Shown in pieces: positions 10,034 through 19,476 of a DNA stretch of 64,000 bases (within the stretch, counting starts at the first letter, position 1; the number at the start of each line of letters is the position of its first letter). Source of the DNA: Bradyrhizobium paxllaeri. Lineage in GTDB: Bacteria; Pseudomonadota; Alphaproteobacteria; Rhizobiales; Xanthobacteraceae. The stretch covers positions 8,216,501-8,280,500 of the forward strand of contig NZ_CP042968.1 in assembly GCF_001693515.2 (NCBI RefSeq). The letters run 5' to 3'. A program made the position numbers and the translations under genes. The notes under the pieces were generated by a model, which saw only the letters and a program-made list of their open reading frames with translations, ran no database searches and was not told the DNA's origin.

Positions 10034-10123
10034 CGTCATGGCCGGGCTCGTCCCGGCCATCCACGTCTTCGGCGCTGCTGGACTGTTAAGACGTGGATGC
10101 CCGGCACAGGGCCGGGCATGACG
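10034..10123. repeat. Dispersed palindrome, family A (CATGGCCGGGC type), copy 1
   Basis: CGTCATGGCCGGGCTCGTCC at the left is mirrored by CCGGGCATGACG at the right; the inner arms CCACGTCTT / AAGACGTGG also pair. Three more copies are in the window (17914, 31558 and 44308). Confidence 0.8.
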
Positions 10124-10139
10124 AGATGGTGGGGCTATC

Positions 10140-11612
10140 ATGCGCCGGCTGATCCGCAACATCCTGCTGCTCGTGGTCGCAGCGGTCCTGATCCTCGCCG
10201 GCGTTCTCGCATTCAACACCTTCACCCACGGCTCGCGCCAGCTTCAGGTCGCTTCCGTGCCGCGCGCGCCCGTCGATGCACAGGCCGTAGCGGCGCGTCT
10301 TGCTGAAGCCATCCGCTTCCGCACCATTTCCAGCTACGAACAACCCGACCAGCACGCCGACGCGCTGCGCGACATGCACGCGCATATCGAAAAGAGCTTT
10401 CCGGCCTTTCATGCCGCGGCCAGGCGCGAACTCGTCGGCAATTTCAGCCTGCTCTACACGTGGGAAGGCTCGGATCCGAAGGCGCGGCCGATCGCCTTCC
10501 TCGCCCATCAGGACGTCGTCCCGATTGCGCCGGGCACCGAGAAGGACTGGCAGCAGCCGCCCTTTGACGGCGTGATCGCTGACGGCTTCATCTGGGGCCG
10601 CGGCTCCTGGGACGACAAGGGCAACCTCTATTCCATGCTGGAAGCCGCCGAAGCCATGGCCAAGGCCGGCTTCCGACCCAAGCGAACGATCTATTTTGCT
10701 TTCGGCCATGACGAGGAGACGGCGGGCACGGCGGGCGCCAAACCGATCGCGGCATTGCTTGCCTCGCGCGGCGTCCGCCTCGATTTCGTGATCGACGAGG
10801 GCCTCCTGATCACCGAAGGCATCATGAAGGGGCTCGACAAGCCGGCCGCACTGATCGGTGTTGCGGAAAAAGGCTATGTCACGCTGGTGCTGAACGCGCA
10901 GGCGACACCCGGTCATTCGTCGATGCCGCCACGCGATACCGCAATCGGCATGATGAGCGCGGCGCTGGCGCGGCTCGAAGACCACCGCCTGCCGATGCAG
11001 ATCCGCGGCACGGTCGCGGAAATGTTCGACACGCTGGCGCCCGAGATGTCCGGTTTCAACCGCGTGGTGCTGTCGAACCTCTGGCTGTTCAAGCCGCTGC
11101 TGTTGCGCGAATTCGAAAAGAGCGGGCCGACCGAGGCGACCGTGCGCACCACCACCGCGCTGACGATCTTCAACGCCGGCGACAAGGACAACGTGCTGCC
11201 CGGCAACGCCGAGGCCACCGTCAATTTCCGCCTGATCCCCGGCGACACGCAAGGGAGCGTGACCGAGCATGTCCGCCGCACGATCGCCAACGATCGGATT
11301 TCCATCAAACCGTTTCCCGGCAACACCGACCCGCCGCCGGTGACACCGACGGCAAGCCCGTCGTTCCAGATGCTCAACCGCACCATCCGGGAAGTCTATC
11401 CAGACGTGATCGTCGCGCCCGGCCTGATGGTCGCTGCCACCGACTCGCGCCACTACGCAGGAATTACCGACAAGATCTTCCGCTTCTCGCCGGTGCGCGC
11501 AAACTCGGATGATCTGAAGCGCTTCCACGGCACCAACGAACGCCTCTCGATCGAGGGTTATGCCGATATGATCCGGTTCTACCGGCGACTGATCGAGAAC
11601 GCGGCGGGCTGA
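10140..11612 (+). CDS. M20 family metallopeptidase (carboxypeptidase S-like), membrane-anchored
   Basis: 490 residues. An N-terminal hydrophobic helix (about 5-27) probably anchors it in the inner membrane with the domain outside. The dizinc site is intact: H123 and D125 in LAHQD, an Asp in WDDKGN, E192 (general base) and E193 in HDEETAGT. The dimerisation lid follows (ATPGHSSMPP). The length and anchor resemble yeast carboxypeptidase S and mammalian PM20D1, which cut or form N-acyl amino acids or peptides. Substrate unknown. It lies between two repeats, transcribed alone. Confidence 0.9.
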   Translation: MRRLIRNILLLVVAAVLILAGVLAFNTFTHGSRQLQVASVPRAPVDAQAVAARLAEAIRFRTISSYEQPDQHADALRDMHAHIEKSFPAFHAAARRELVGNFSLLYTWEGSDPKARPIAFLAHQDVVPIAPGTEKDWQQPPFDGVIADGFIWGRGSWDDKGNLYSMLEAAEAMAKAGFRPKRTIYFAFGHDEETAGTAGAKPIAALLASRGVRLDFVIDEGLLITEGIMKGLDKPAALIGVAEKGYVTLVLNAQATPGHSSMPPRDTAIGMMSAALARLEDHRLPMQIRGTVAEMFDTLAPEMSGFNRVVLSNLWLFKPLLLREFEKSGPTEATVRTTTALTIFNAGDKDNVLPGNAEATVNFRLIPGDTQGSVTEHVRRTIANDRISIKPFPGNTDPPPVTPTASPSFQMLNRTIREVYPDVIVAPGLMVAATDSRHYAGITDKIFRFSPVRANSDDLKRFHGTNERLSIEGYADMIRFYRRLIENAAG

Positions 11613-11621
11613 GGACTTAGT

Positions 11622-11724
11622 CGTCATTCCGGGATGGTCCGAAGGACCAGACCCGGAATCTCGAGATTCTCAGGGGCGCGAGGGGCGCCCCATAGTTCGA
11701 TGCTTCGCATAGCCCCGGAATGAC
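11622..11724. repeat. Dispersed palindrome, family G (CGTCATTCCGGGATGG type)
   Basis: CGTCATTCCGGG at the left is mirrored by CCCCGGAATGAC at the right, with inner GGTCCGAAGGACC and CTCGAGATTCTC palindromes. It lies between convergent genes. Confidence 0.7.
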
Positions 11725-11730
11725 CGCAAC

Positions 11731-12615
11731 CTACACCGCCGGCTTCGGTAACCCGCTAATCGCACACGCTGCGCGCAGCGTGTTGACCAGGAGGCAGGCC
11801 ACCGTCATCTGTCCGACGCCGCCCGGCACTGGCGTGATCGCGCCTGCCACCTCGGCGACTTCCTTGAACGCGACGTCGCCGACGAGGCGGGTCTTGCCGT
11901 CGGGCAGCGGCGTGCGGTTGATGCCGACATCGATCACGGTGGCGCCGGGCTTGATCCAGTTCGCTTTCACCATCTCCGGCTTGCCGACGGCGGCATAGAC
12001 CAGATCGGCGCGGGCGCAGAGTTGCGGCAAATCCTTGGAGCGCGAATGCGCGATCGTCACCGTCGCATTTTCATTCAGCAGCAATTGCACCAGCGGGCGG
12101 CCGACCAGGTTGGAGCGGCCGATGACGATCGCGTTCATGCCTTCCAGCGAGGCATGCACGCTCTTGGTCAAAATGATGCAGCCCAGCGGCGTGCAGGGCG
12201 ACAGCGCGGCAAAGCCGCCGGCCAGCCGTCCCGCATTGTTCGGATGTAGGCCATCGACATCCTTGGCCGGATCGATCGCGTTGATGACGGTTTCGGTATG
12301 GATCGATTTCGGCAGCGGCAATTGCACGAGAATGCCGTGCACGGCGGGATCGCGGTTGAGCTTTGCGATCAGCGCGAGCAGATCGGCCTGCGCGACATCG
12401 GCGGGCAGCTTGTGCTCGAACGAGGCCATGCCGGCGGCCTGGGTCTGCGTATGCTTGCTGCGGACATAGACTTCGCTGGCGGGATCATTGCCGACCAGCA
12501 CCACCGCAAGGCCCGGCGTCAGCCGATGCTCGCGCTTGACCCGCGCGACCTCTTCCGCGACGCGGGCGCGAAGCTCCGCAGCAATGACCTTTCCGTCGAT
12601 AATGCGTGCCGTCAT
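11731..12615 (-). CDS. folD: Bifunctional methylenetetrahydrofolate dehydrogenase/cyclohydrolase FolD
   Basis: 294 residues, full length. The catalytic Tyr/Lys motif is present ([15 protein letters not shown]), as are the signature [10 protein letters not shown], the NADP site [12 protein letters not shown] and the C-terminal [13 protein letters not shown]. It interconverts methylene-, methenyl- and formyl-THF for purine, thymidylate and formyl-Met-tRNA supply. The start is 1 bp after the DUF167 stop, third in a yggT-DUF167-folD operon. Confidence 0.96.
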   Translation of the reverse strand: MTARIIDGKVIAAELRARVAEEVARVKREHRLTPGLAVVLVGNDPASEVYVRSKHTQTQAAGMASFEHKLPADVAQADLLALIAKLNRDPAVHGILVQLPLPKSIHTETVINAIDPAKDVDGLHPNNAGRLAGGFAALSPCTPLGCIILTKSVHASLEGMNAIVIGRSNLVGRPLVQLLLNENATVTIAHSRSKDLPQLCARADLVYAAVGKPEMVKANWIKPGATVIDVGINRTPLPDGKTRLVGDVAFKEVAEVAGAITPVPGGVGQMTVACLLVNTLRAACAISGLPKPAV

Positions 12616-12616
12616 C

Positions 12617-12946
12617 TCAATCCTTCGTCTTCGATTTTTCGCCTGCCGCTTTTCGGAGCGTTTCGCCGAGCATTTTGGGATCGCCGTCGACGGCGACCTG
12701 CTTGAGGCGCGAGGTGACGCCTGACAGAATCTTCACTCTCGCCTTCGGCACCCCCAGCGCCTTGGCCAGCAATTCGGTTACCGCCCGGTTGGCCTCGCCA
12801 CCCTCGGCAATGGCGCGGACGCGCACCTTGACCACGCTGCGTCCGTTGGCAAGCGTCTCGATGCCGTCGATATCGTCACGGCCGCCGCGCGGCGTCACCC
12901 GCAGCGCGATGCTGATGCCCTCACTGGAATAGCGCCAGGGATCCAT
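12617..12946 (-). CDS. DUF167 (YggU) family protein
   Basis: 109 residues. The YggU core is plain: [16 protein letters not shown], then [15 protein letters not shown] and [18 protein letters not shown]. The fold is a small alpha/beta domain with no established activity. The N-terminal YGGU pattern and its place between YggT and FolD match the common yggT-yggU pairing. The start lies 7 bp after the YggT stop. Confidence 0.9.
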   Translation of the reverse strand: MDPWRYSSEGISIALRVTPRGGRDDIDGIETLANGRSVVKVRVRAIAEGGEANRAVTELLAKALGVPKARVKILSGVTSRLKQVAVDGDPKMLGETLRKAAGEKSKTKD

Positions 12947-12953
12947 CAGCGCG

Positions 12954-13244
12954 CTAAACGACCAAGGGCATCACGTTGTAGGCGAGCAGCTTCTGAACGA
13001 GGATGATGAGCAGGATCAGGATGATCGGCGAGATGTCGAGTCCACCCAGATTGGGCATGAACCTGCGGATCGGCGCCAGCGCCGGCTCGGTGATCCGGTA
13101 CAGGAACTCGGCCACCGCCGCCACGAACTGGTTGCGGGTGTTGACGACATTGAAAGCGATCAACCACGACAGGATAGCCGAGGCGATCAGCAGCCAGATG
13201 TAGAGATCCAAGACAATAAGGATGACTTCCAGGATAGCGCGCAT
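12954..13244 (-). CDS. YggT family integral membrane protein
   Basis: 96 residues with two hydrophobic helices (about 5-30 and 70-93) around the conserved linker [25 protein letters not shown], which is the YggT hallmark. The family is linked to membrane/septum organisation and osmotic stress in several bacteria, but its mechanism is unknown. It is the first gene of the yggT-DUF167-folD operon. Confidence 0.9.
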   Translation of the reverse strand: MRAILEVILIVLDLYIWLLIASAILSWLIAFNVVNTRNQFVAAVAEFLYRITEPALAPIRRFMPNLGGLDISPIILILLIILVQKLLAYNVMPLVV

Positions 13245-13363
13245 GTGGAGGGGGCTCGCGAGGAGGGATATTCAGCTAGATATCGGTTCATACCCCCGCA
13301 AACAAGGGAAGTTCCCGGCAAAAAGACGCCAAAATCGGCCATTTCAAGTTTCTTGCACCGTTC

Positions 13364-13391
13364 TTGACTTGGCCTTGGGCCGGACTGTAAA
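13364..13391 (+). promoter_or_regulatory. Promoter for tRNA-Ala
   Basis: TTGACT (13364-13369) and TGTAAA (13386-13391) with a 16-bp spacer; the -10 ends 47 bp before the mature tRNA. The -35 is close to consensus, as expected for a stable-RNA promoter. Confidence 0.55.
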
Positions 13392-13438
13392 TGACGCCGA
13401 TTGTCGGCTGCTTCGGGTCACCTTGAGGCAGTCGCGAC

Positions 13439-13511
<73 letters not shown>

Positions 13512-13514
<3 letters not shown>

Positions 13515-13569
13515 GCCTTCGCGGGCTGCGCCTGCTTCGGCTCGGCAAGCCCTCTCGTAGCGAAGGCTG
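13512..13569. repeat. tRNA 3'-end-associated palindrome
   Basis: CAGCCTTCGC (from 13513) and GCGAAGGCTG (13560-13569) form a perfect 10-bp inverted repeat. The first arm overlaps the CCA end of the tRNA, so it may shape 3' processing or termination. Confidence 0.55.
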
Positions 13570-13622
13570 CCTCGGCGTAGCCCGAAGGGCGAAGACGGGC
13601 CTAGGCAAGCCCCCACAGCCCC

Positions 13623-14435
13623 TCACTTCCCCGTAAACCTTGGCGGCCGCTTCTCCACGAAGCTCGCCACCCCCTCCCGAAAATCACTCCCCTTCAGCGC
13701 GATCTGCATTTCGCGGTTGGCGTCGATGGTGGCTTCCGCCAGCGTCTGGAACGGCACGTCGTAGAGCTGGCGCTTGATCACCGAAATGGCGCTGGGCGAG
13801 ACGAAATCGGCGAGATCGCGCGCATATGCATAAGTCTGCTCGCGCAACTGCTCCGGCGGATAGAGCCGGTTGACCAGCCCGATCCGCAGCGCTTCCTCGC
13901 TTCCCACCCGCCGCGCGGACATCAACAGATCGAGCGCATTGGCGTGGCCGACGATGCGCGGAAGCATCCAGCTGATGCCATGCTCGGCGATCAGCCCGCG
14001 GCGCGCGAACGAGGTGGTGAAGACGGTGTTGTCGGCGGCAAAGCGCAGGTCGCAATAGAGCGCATGGACGAGGCCGATGCCGGCGGTGGCGCCGTTGAGC
14101 ATGCCGATCACGGGTTTGGGGATCGCCGGATAATAGGCGTAGCGCGTCTGCCAGTCCGCCCGGCGATTCATGTCGAAGGACGGCGTATTCTCGCCGCGCC
14201 TGATTTCGCTGGGATCGATGGCCTTCAAGGCCTCCATGTCTGCGCCTGCGCAGAAGGCGCGGCCGGCGCCGGTGAGGATGATGACGCGGACATTGTCGTC
14301 GCCGGCCGCCGCCTCCATCGCGTGGCGGACGTCGCGCTCCATGGTCGCGGTCCATGCATTCATCCGGTCGGGCCGGTTGAGCGTGATGGTCGCGATCTTG
14401 TCGCTCACCTCGTAGAGAATGTGCTGATAGGTCAC
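13623..14435 (-). CDS. Enoyl-CoA hydratase/isomerase family protein
   Basis: 270 residues with the crotonase fold. The oxyanion-hole segment AFCAGADMEAL and the second NGATAGIGLVHALYCDLRFA are well preserved. At the usual position of the second catalytic Glu the segment reads SFARRGLIAEHGISWMLPR, where the Glu of AEHG is likely catalytic. Such enzymes hydrate enoyl-CoA in beta-oxidation or degrade aromatic acids. No acyl-CoA genes are next to it, so the pathway is open. Confidence 0.88.
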   Translation of the reverse strand: MTYQHILYEVSDKIATITLNRPDRMNAWTATMERDVRHAMEAAAGDDNVRVIILTGAGRAFCAGADMEALKAIDPSEIRRGENTPSFDMNRRADWQTRYAYYPAIPKPVIGMLNGATAGIGLVHALYCDLRFAADNTVFTTSFARRGLIAEHGISWMLPRIVGHANALDLLMSARRVGSEEALRIGLVNRLYPPEQLREQTYAYARDLADFVSPSAISVIKRQLYDVPFQTLAEATIDANREMQIALKGSDFREGVASFVEKRPPRFTGK

Positions 14436-14558
14436 GGCGATCTCCCTGTTGATTTCTTATTGGCGTTTGACGCGCGAGCTCTTTGGCCGCGGCAACATTA
14501 TCACATCAGGGGTTTTTGAAAGACGTCCGAAACGCGCGGGGAAAATTCCGCGTGGCGG

Positions 14559-15359
14559 CTATTCGGCAGCTTCCAGCATGACAGCTTGCGGCACGCGCGC
14601 GATCCATCCCGCGATGAAATTCTTCAACCACGCGCGTTCGGCCACGTCGTGCACCGCGCGGCTCTCGAAGTGAAGGTGACGCGGTTGCGCGCCCGGCGAA
14701 TCCATGCGCACGCAGCCGCGCGTGGTCCAGCGATGCATCATCGCGTAGGTGACGTCGGGATGAAACTGCAGGCCGAATGCATGACCGTGCTGAAAGGCCT
14801 GCACCGGAAAGTCGTCGCCTTCGGCAAGCAGCTCAGTGCCATCAGGCAACTGAAATCCTTCGCCGTGCCAATGATAGACGAGCGCCGGCCAGTCGGGGCA
14901 GAGCGCATGTCCGGCCTCGGTGGGGCGGATCGGATAGTAGCCGACCTCGACCCGCCCCTCGTGATGTGGCGCGACGGGCGCGCCCAATTGTTTGGCAAGC
15001 ATCTGCGCGCCCAGGCAGATGCCGAGAAACGGCCGCTGTTCGCGCAGGGGAATTTCGATCCAGTCGATTTCGCGGCGGACATAGTCGTCGGAATCGTTGG
15101 CGCTCATCGGACCGCCGAAGATGACGGCGCCGGCATGCAGCGCCAGCGTTTCCGGCAAGGGATCGCCGAACCGCGGGCGCCGGATGTCGAGGGGGTAGCC
15201 GAGGGCGCGCAGGGCGTTGCCGACACGGCCCGGCGTCGAGGTCTCCTGGTGCAGGACGATCAGGATCGGCTTGAGCGGCGCGGCGTCAGGCGCACCCAAC
15301 GCGCGTCGGCCCGGAAAGGGCAGCACGTTTTGGTGACTACTGTACGACCGGAACGACAT
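14559..15359 (-). CDS. Class I glutamine amidotransferase domain protein
   Basis: 266 residues. The GATase1 nucleophile motif is FLGICLGAQMLAKQLG, and the late catalytic motif reads LQFHPDV, with Asp where most members have Glu. It resembles stand-alone GMP-synthase-like amidotransferases that act as gamma-glutamyl hydrolases or transfer ammonia to unknown acceptors. The first 25 residues look unconserved, so the true start may be a little later. Transcribed alone. Confidence 0.85.
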   Translation of the reverse strand: MSFRSYSSHQNVLPFPGRRALGAPDAAPLKPILIVLHQETSTPGRVGNALRALGYPLDIRRPRFGDPLPETLALHAGAVIFGGPMSANDSDDYVRREIDWIEIPLREQRPFLGICLGAQMLAKQLGAPVAPHHEGRVEVGYYPIRPTEAGHALCPDWPALVYHWHGEGFQLPDGTELLAEGDDFPVQAFQHGHAFGLQFHPDVTYAMMHRWTTRGCVRMDSPGAQPRHLHFESRAVHDVAERAWLKNFIAGWIARVPQAVMLEAAE

Positions 15360-15523
15360 CGCCGTTGCTCAGGTGCCTCGAATCGAAACCATACCTAAGT
15401 GAGTCTTAATTTCGCGTGAGTTCACGCACACAGCAAAAATGTAAGCAAACCGCGGGCCAGACGCGCTCAGGCGCCCGATCGCGGAGCGAACAGGCCGGGA
15501 CACCGGAAAAACCCGGGATTTCC

Positions 15524-16303
15524 TTAGCGCTGGCGAAGCTGGAAACGGCCGACTGCCCCAAGGATAAAGGCGCGCGGGAAAAGTCTGAGCAGAAATGGCA
15601 CGATCTTGATGCCGAGACCGGGCATCACTGCACGTTTGTTAGCCATAAATCCGCGATAGGCCTGCTGCGCCACATCGGCAGGCAAGACCTTGAGCAGCGC
15701 CGTATCGAATCCAGGCCGGAATCCGGCGCGCGCCTGGAATTCCGACGGCACGGGACCGGGACACAGCACCGTCACACGCACGCCATGCGGCGCCAACTCA
15801 GCGCGCATCGCCTCCGTAAATGACAGCACATAGGCCTTGGTGGCGTAGTAGATCGCCATCCCAGGCCCCGGCAGAAAGCCGGCGATCGAGCCGACATTGA
15901 GCAGGCCGCCGCGATTGCGGATCAACTGGTCCGAAAACCGCAGCGACAGATCGGTCAGCGCGCGGATGTTGACGGCGATCATGTCGAGCTGCTCGGCGCG
16001 GTCGCGCTGCACCGCCTTGCCGAACAGTCCGAAACCCGCATTGTTGACAACGTATTCGACCTCCACACCGGAAGCCGCCAGCGCCTCGGCAATCTTGTCG
16101 CCGCAGTCAGACTGCACGAGATCACAGGGAATGACGATCGGAGCCTTGCCGCCCGCCGCCGTGATCTCAGCAGCCAGCGCCGTCAGGCGATCGGCGCGCC
16201 GTGCCACCAGCGCCAGACGATGGCCATGGGATGCAAAGACGCGCGCCAGTTCGGTGCCTATTCCGGCCGATGCACCGGTAATCAGCGTCACACGCTCGGT
16301 CAC
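15524..16303 (-). CDS. Short-chain dehydrogenase/reductase (DltE-like)
   Basis: 259 residues. The classical SDR elements are present: cofactor motif TGASAGIG (TGxxxGxG) near the N terminus, NNAGFG, the catalytic Ser in NVGSIAGF and YYATKAY (YxxxK). The PCDLV segment after strand 3 and the Arg pair after the glycine-rich motif (VARRADR) favour NADP. The C-terminal GIKIVPFLLRLFPRAF is hydrophobic and may associate with membrane. Substrate unknown. Confidence 0.88.
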   Translation of the reverse strand: MTERVTLITGASAGIGTELARVFASHGHRLALVARRADRLTALAAEITAAGGKAPIVIPCDLVQSDCGDKIAEALAASGVEVEYVVNNAGFGLFGKAVQRDRAEQLDMIAVNIRALTDLSLRFSDQLIRNRGGLLNVGSIAGFLPGPGMAIYYATKAYVLSFTEAMRAELAPHGVRVTVLCPGPVPSEFQARAGFRPGFDTALLKVLPADVAQQAYRGFMANKRAVMPGLGIKIVPFLLRLFPRAFILGAVGRFQLRQR

Positions 16304-16531
16304 GATCGAATGCTCTTGAAATCAATTGCAGGTGGTAGTGATAGCGATGGAACGAGAGCATAGGCGCGAGGTGTGACGCAAGCCACGTGCATGGCATATA
16401 CCCATGCGCGGCTACGTGCTCCGGCAATTGAACCTGAATAGTTTCAGACGCATCGCAGATCTTCGCGGCTGACCGCAGGGCACATTAAAGTTTCGTCATC
16501 TGAGGGGAGCGCGCGATGGCGCCCGTCGCCG

Positions 16532-17038
16532 TCACGTCGCGGCGTCAGCCGTTTTCGAAACGCTGTCGGACAAGCCTGCCTGCCGCTGCTCTGCCACCTT
16601 GTGCTTCAGATCGATCCGGTCGCGTGATGAAATACCGAGCAGATCGGCCGCGCGCCAGACGACGTTGTCCTCGAATTCGCTGACCTGGCCGTCGGCGTAT
16701 ACCAGTTCCCACATCATCTCGATGATGCGAAGCCGGCCCTCTTCGTTGACCGAGCGCATGATGACGCTGGTGAAACGATAGAGATCCACTGCCTCGCCTT
16801 CGGCCCGCGTTGCCGATGCGATCAGATGATCCGCCTTGCCTGGATCGAGCTTGAAGCGACTCTCGATCAGAGAGTGCAATTTGCGCTTCTCGGCCGCGCT
16901 CGGATCGCCGTCGAGTGAGACGACGTGAACCAGCAGCGCGGTCGCAGCGAGCAGATAGCCGGTGTCGTCGAACGCGAGATCCGAATCCGCGCTGGGGGCA
17001 ACGATATCGGCAATGAACTGGCGCAGTCCGTCGAGCAT
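16532..17038 (-). CDS. TerB family (tellurite-resistance-like) protein
   Basis: 168 residues from the Met at 17038 (MLDGLRQF); the longer frame upstream adds unconserved residues. It is an all-helical TerB domain with the characteristic acidic turns LDGDPSAAEKRKL and YADGQVSEFEDNVVWR, which may bind metal. Such stand-alone TerB proteins are common in Rhizobiales and are not shown to give tellurite resistance here. It is divergent from the cupredoxin-like gene across 363 bp. Confidence 0.85.
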   Translation of the reverse strand: MLDGLRQFIADIVAPSADSDLAFDDTGYLLAATALLVHVVSLDGDPSAAEKRKLHSLIESRFKLDPGKADHLIASATRAEGEAVDLYRFTSVIMRSVNEEGRLRIIEMMWELVYADGQVSEFEDNVVWRAADLLGISSRDRIDLKHKVAEQRQAGLSDSVSKTADAAT

Positions 17039-17401
17039 CACACTACCTTGCAAAATTCGAAGAAGCCGTTGAACGAATATGGGTTGAAGCTTTGGCCTTC
17101 GCAATCCGCGCGATGCGTGACGGATAACGTAAGCAGATTAAATCGGCGTCACGTTGAAGGTAGCGGAAAACTTCTGCGCGAAACCTGGGCAGCACCCATG
17201 GCCCGCTCAGCGAACCGCGCATCCTGTTGAGTCGAGGCGGGCAAGCGCCGGTTCAACGCGCGCAACCTTGCCGCATTCGGAAAGAAGGCGGCCGGTTGCG
17301 CGATTCGCCGCAGGAAGCAGGGCAATATCTAATTGCAAGTCATTCGCATTTGCATTAAGAATGAACTCGTTGTTTCAACAAGAGATTTCGGGGGAACGTG
17401 C
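17039..17401. other. Intergenic region between divergent genes
   Basis: 363 bp with no supportable gene. It should hold the promoters of the TerB gene (left) and the cupredoxin-like gene (right). The right end is AT-rich and contains the Fur-box-like palindrome listed separately. Confidence 0.6.
17331..17356. promoter_or_regulatory. Candidate Fur/Mur-type iron (metal) box
   Basis: TTGCAA (17333-17338) and TTTGCA (17349-17354) flank GTCATTCGCA; on the other strand it reads TGCAAATGCGAATGAC followed by TTGCAA. This resembles Fur boxes of the GCAAATGAGAATCATT type. It lies 46 bp before the cupredoxin-like gene, where a repressor would block transcription. Confidence 0.45.
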
Positions 17402-17878
17402 ATGACCATCTTCCGCTTCGCGCTTGGCGCGGCCGTTGTGCTTGGAATTGCTTCCGGAGCCGCGCTTGCGGCAGGTGACCTGTCGCGGCAGACGCCGATC
17501 GAGGTGACGGTCGATCTCGGCTCGCCCGGCAAACACGAATTCGCGCCGAAGCAGCTCAAGCTGGAAACGGGCAAGCTCTACAAGCTGATCCTGCGCAACG
17601 CGAGCAACGACCCGCATTACTTCACCTCGCACGCGTTCTCGCAGATGGTATTCACCCGCAAGGTCCAGGTGACGCAGCAGCAGAACGGCAAGACGGTCAC
17701 CCTTGCCGAGTTCAAGGGCCCGATCCGCGAGGTCGAGGTCTATCCGGGACAATCTGCCGAATGGTGGCTGGTGCCAGTCGCGGCCGGCCGCGTCAACGAT
17801 CTGCGCTGCGACATCAAGAGCAGCGACGGCAAGACCCACGCCGAGCTCGGCATGGTCGGCGAGATCGTGATCGAGTAG
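17402..17878 (+). CDS. Exported cupredoxin-like protein
   Basis: 158 residues from the ATG at 17402, which begins a signal peptide (FALGAAVVLGIASGAALA). A longer frame from 17333 runs through the operator-like region and is rejected. The mature part is beta-rich and cupredoxin-like: EFAPKQLKLETGKLYKLILRN is the usual first strands, with candidate copper ligands His in NDPHYF, Cys in LRCDI, His in KTHAEL and Met in LGMVG. The spacing between Cys and His (9 residues) is longer than in classic blue-copper proteins, so copper binding needs proof. A Fur-like box upstream hints at a role in iron or copper handling. Confidence 0.75.
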   Translation: MTIFRFALGAAVVLGIASGAALAAGDLSRQTPIEVTVDLGSPGKHEFAPKQLKLETGKLYKLILRNASNDPHYFTSHAFSQMVFTRKVQVTQQQNGKTVTLAEFKGPIREVEVYPGQSAEWWLVPVAAGRVNDLRCDIKSSDGKTHAELGMVGEIVIE

Positions 17879-17913
17879 TGCGCACAAAGCATTTTAGGCA
17901 GCAGTCCATCCTC

Positions 17914-18003
17914 CGTCATGGCCGGGCTCGTCCCGGCCGTCCACGTCTTCCTTGCTTTCGATGCCGCAAAGACGTGATGCCCGGCACAAGGCCGGGCATG
18001 ACG
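17914..18003. repeat. Dispersed palindrome, family A, copy 2
   Basis: CGTCATGGCCGGGCTCGTCC ... CCGGGCATGACG with inner CCACGTCTT / AAGACGTG arms. It lies between convergent genes. Confidence 0.8.
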
Positions 18004-18035
18004 AGTTCGGTTTGCTGGCTCGCTCTCTAACCTTG

Positions 18036-19445
18036 TCACGGAATCTCGTACACCACCATCTTGTCGGCGATGCCGCGCAGCGCGGCTTCTTTCTGGATCG
18101 GCCTGATCGCCTCTTTCTGAAGGATGGTGGCGACCGCCGGCGATTCGATCACCGGACCCGTAATGTGGATCTCCTGCGAGGTCGACAGGCTCTGCACGCG
18201 CGACGCGATGTTGACGGTCTGGCCGAAATAATCCTGCCGCTCGTTCAGCATCACCGCCAAGCACGGCCCCTCGTGGATGCCGATCTTGACGATCAAATCC
18301 TCGCGGCCGCGCTCGGCATTCAGCGCCGCCATCGCCGCGCGCATGCGCAGACCCGCGACGATCGCATGTTCCGGCCTGATGAAGGTCGCCATCACGGCAT
18401 CGCCGATCGTCTTCACGACCGCACCCTTCTCGGAAGCGATGATTTCGAGCAGTGCATGGAAATGCGCCCGCACAAGGTCGAAGGCGGCGAGATCGCCGAC
18501 CCGCTCATAGAGCGCGGTGGAGCCCTTGAGGTCCGTGAACAGGAATGTCAGCGAGGTGATCTTCAAGCGCTGATCGACGTTGAGATTGTCCGCCTTGAAC
18601 ACGTCGCGAAAGGTCTGGTTCGACAGCATCCGCTTGGCGGTCAGGATCGGCTTGCGCTTGCCGAGCAGCTCATGAAGCGTATCGTTGGCGATCCAGACCG
18701 CGGGCAGCACCCGTGTATCAGTCTGGTTTTCGAGCGACAGGCGCAGCGGTCCCGGGCGCATCACCGTGGAGCCCGTCGGGGCATGCAGCTTGTTGAAGAC
18801 GATCGAAAACAGCTGCCGCTCGCGGGTCGGCTCGCCCTGGACATCGAAGAAGTGCGCCGAATGCGTCACCGGCTCGAACACGATCACGAACTGATTGGGC
18901 AGTTGCAGCGACAGCACGGCCTTTTCGCCCGCCGGCAGTTCGATGGCTTCGAGCGAGACCTCGTCGATCAGCCGATTGATCGATTCTTCGCTCAGGTCCA
19001 TGCCTGAGCTCCAGAACATCTGGCGGTTATATTCCCAGATCGGCAACGTGTTGGGATCGTGCGCGGCGATCCGCCGGACGCGCGGGCTGACCGTGAACGC
19101 GACCTCGACGCGGTCGTCGACGGAAGCCTCATAGCCTTGCGCGCACAGCGCGCAATTATAGTCGTCGTGGCGCAGCGATTTCAGCGTGTTGTGCGCACCG
19201 AGCACGCCGCCGCAGCCGGGACACAACACATTCCAGGTGAGATCGAACAGCCCGAGCCGCGCCGAATGCAGGAAGGCCGAAATGACCTTTTCCTCGTCGA
19301 GCCCGTAGCGCGCGGAAAAATCCAGCAGGTTGATCCGGTTGAGATCGCGATCCTCGCCCTTGGCGATCAGTTGCGAGATGGCGTCGACGACCGCGGGATC
19401 CGCGGTCTGCTTCAGGACTGAGAACTGGGCCTGGGTATCGCTCAT
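18036..19445 (-). CDS. Class III adenylate/guanylate cyclase with an N-terminal DUF5939-like region
   Basis: 469 residues. The C-terminal 180 residues are a class III nucleotidyl cyclase: LTFLFTDLKGSTALYERVGD carries the first metal Asp, and KTIGDAVMATF the second. The N-terminal part has four cysteines (C75, C78, C98, C101) in two CxxC pairs, a probable zinc ribbon. A middle beta-rich domain follows, as in DUF5939 proteins. There are no membrane helices. It should make cAMP or cGMP in response to an unknown signal sensed by the N-terminal region. Transcribed alone. Confidence 0.88.
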   Translation of the reverse strand: MSDTQAQFSVLKQTADPAVVDAISQLIAKGEDRDLNRINLLDFSARYGLDEEKVISAFLHSARLGLFDLTWNVLCPGCGGVLGAHNTLKSLRHDDYNCALCAQGYEASVDDRVEVAFTVSPRVRRIAAHDPNTLPIWEYNRQMFWSSGMDLSEESINRLIDEVSLEAIELPAGEKAVLSLQLPNQFVIVFEPVTHSAHFFDVQGEPTRERQLFSIVFNKLHAPTGSTVMRPGPLRLSLENQTDTRVLPAVWIANDTLHELLGKRKPILTAKRMLSNQTFRDVFKADNLNVDQRLKITSLTFLFTDLKGSTALYERVGDLAAFDLVRAHFHALLEIIASEKGAVVKTIGDAVMATFIRPEHAIVAGLRMRAAMAALNAERGREDLIVKIGIHEGPCLAVMLNERQDYFGQTVNIASRVQSLSTSQEIHITGPVIESPAVATILQKEAIRPIQKEAALRGIADKMVVYEIP

Positions 19446-19476
19446 GCTGACAACCTAGTCCTACTCTGTCACAAGC

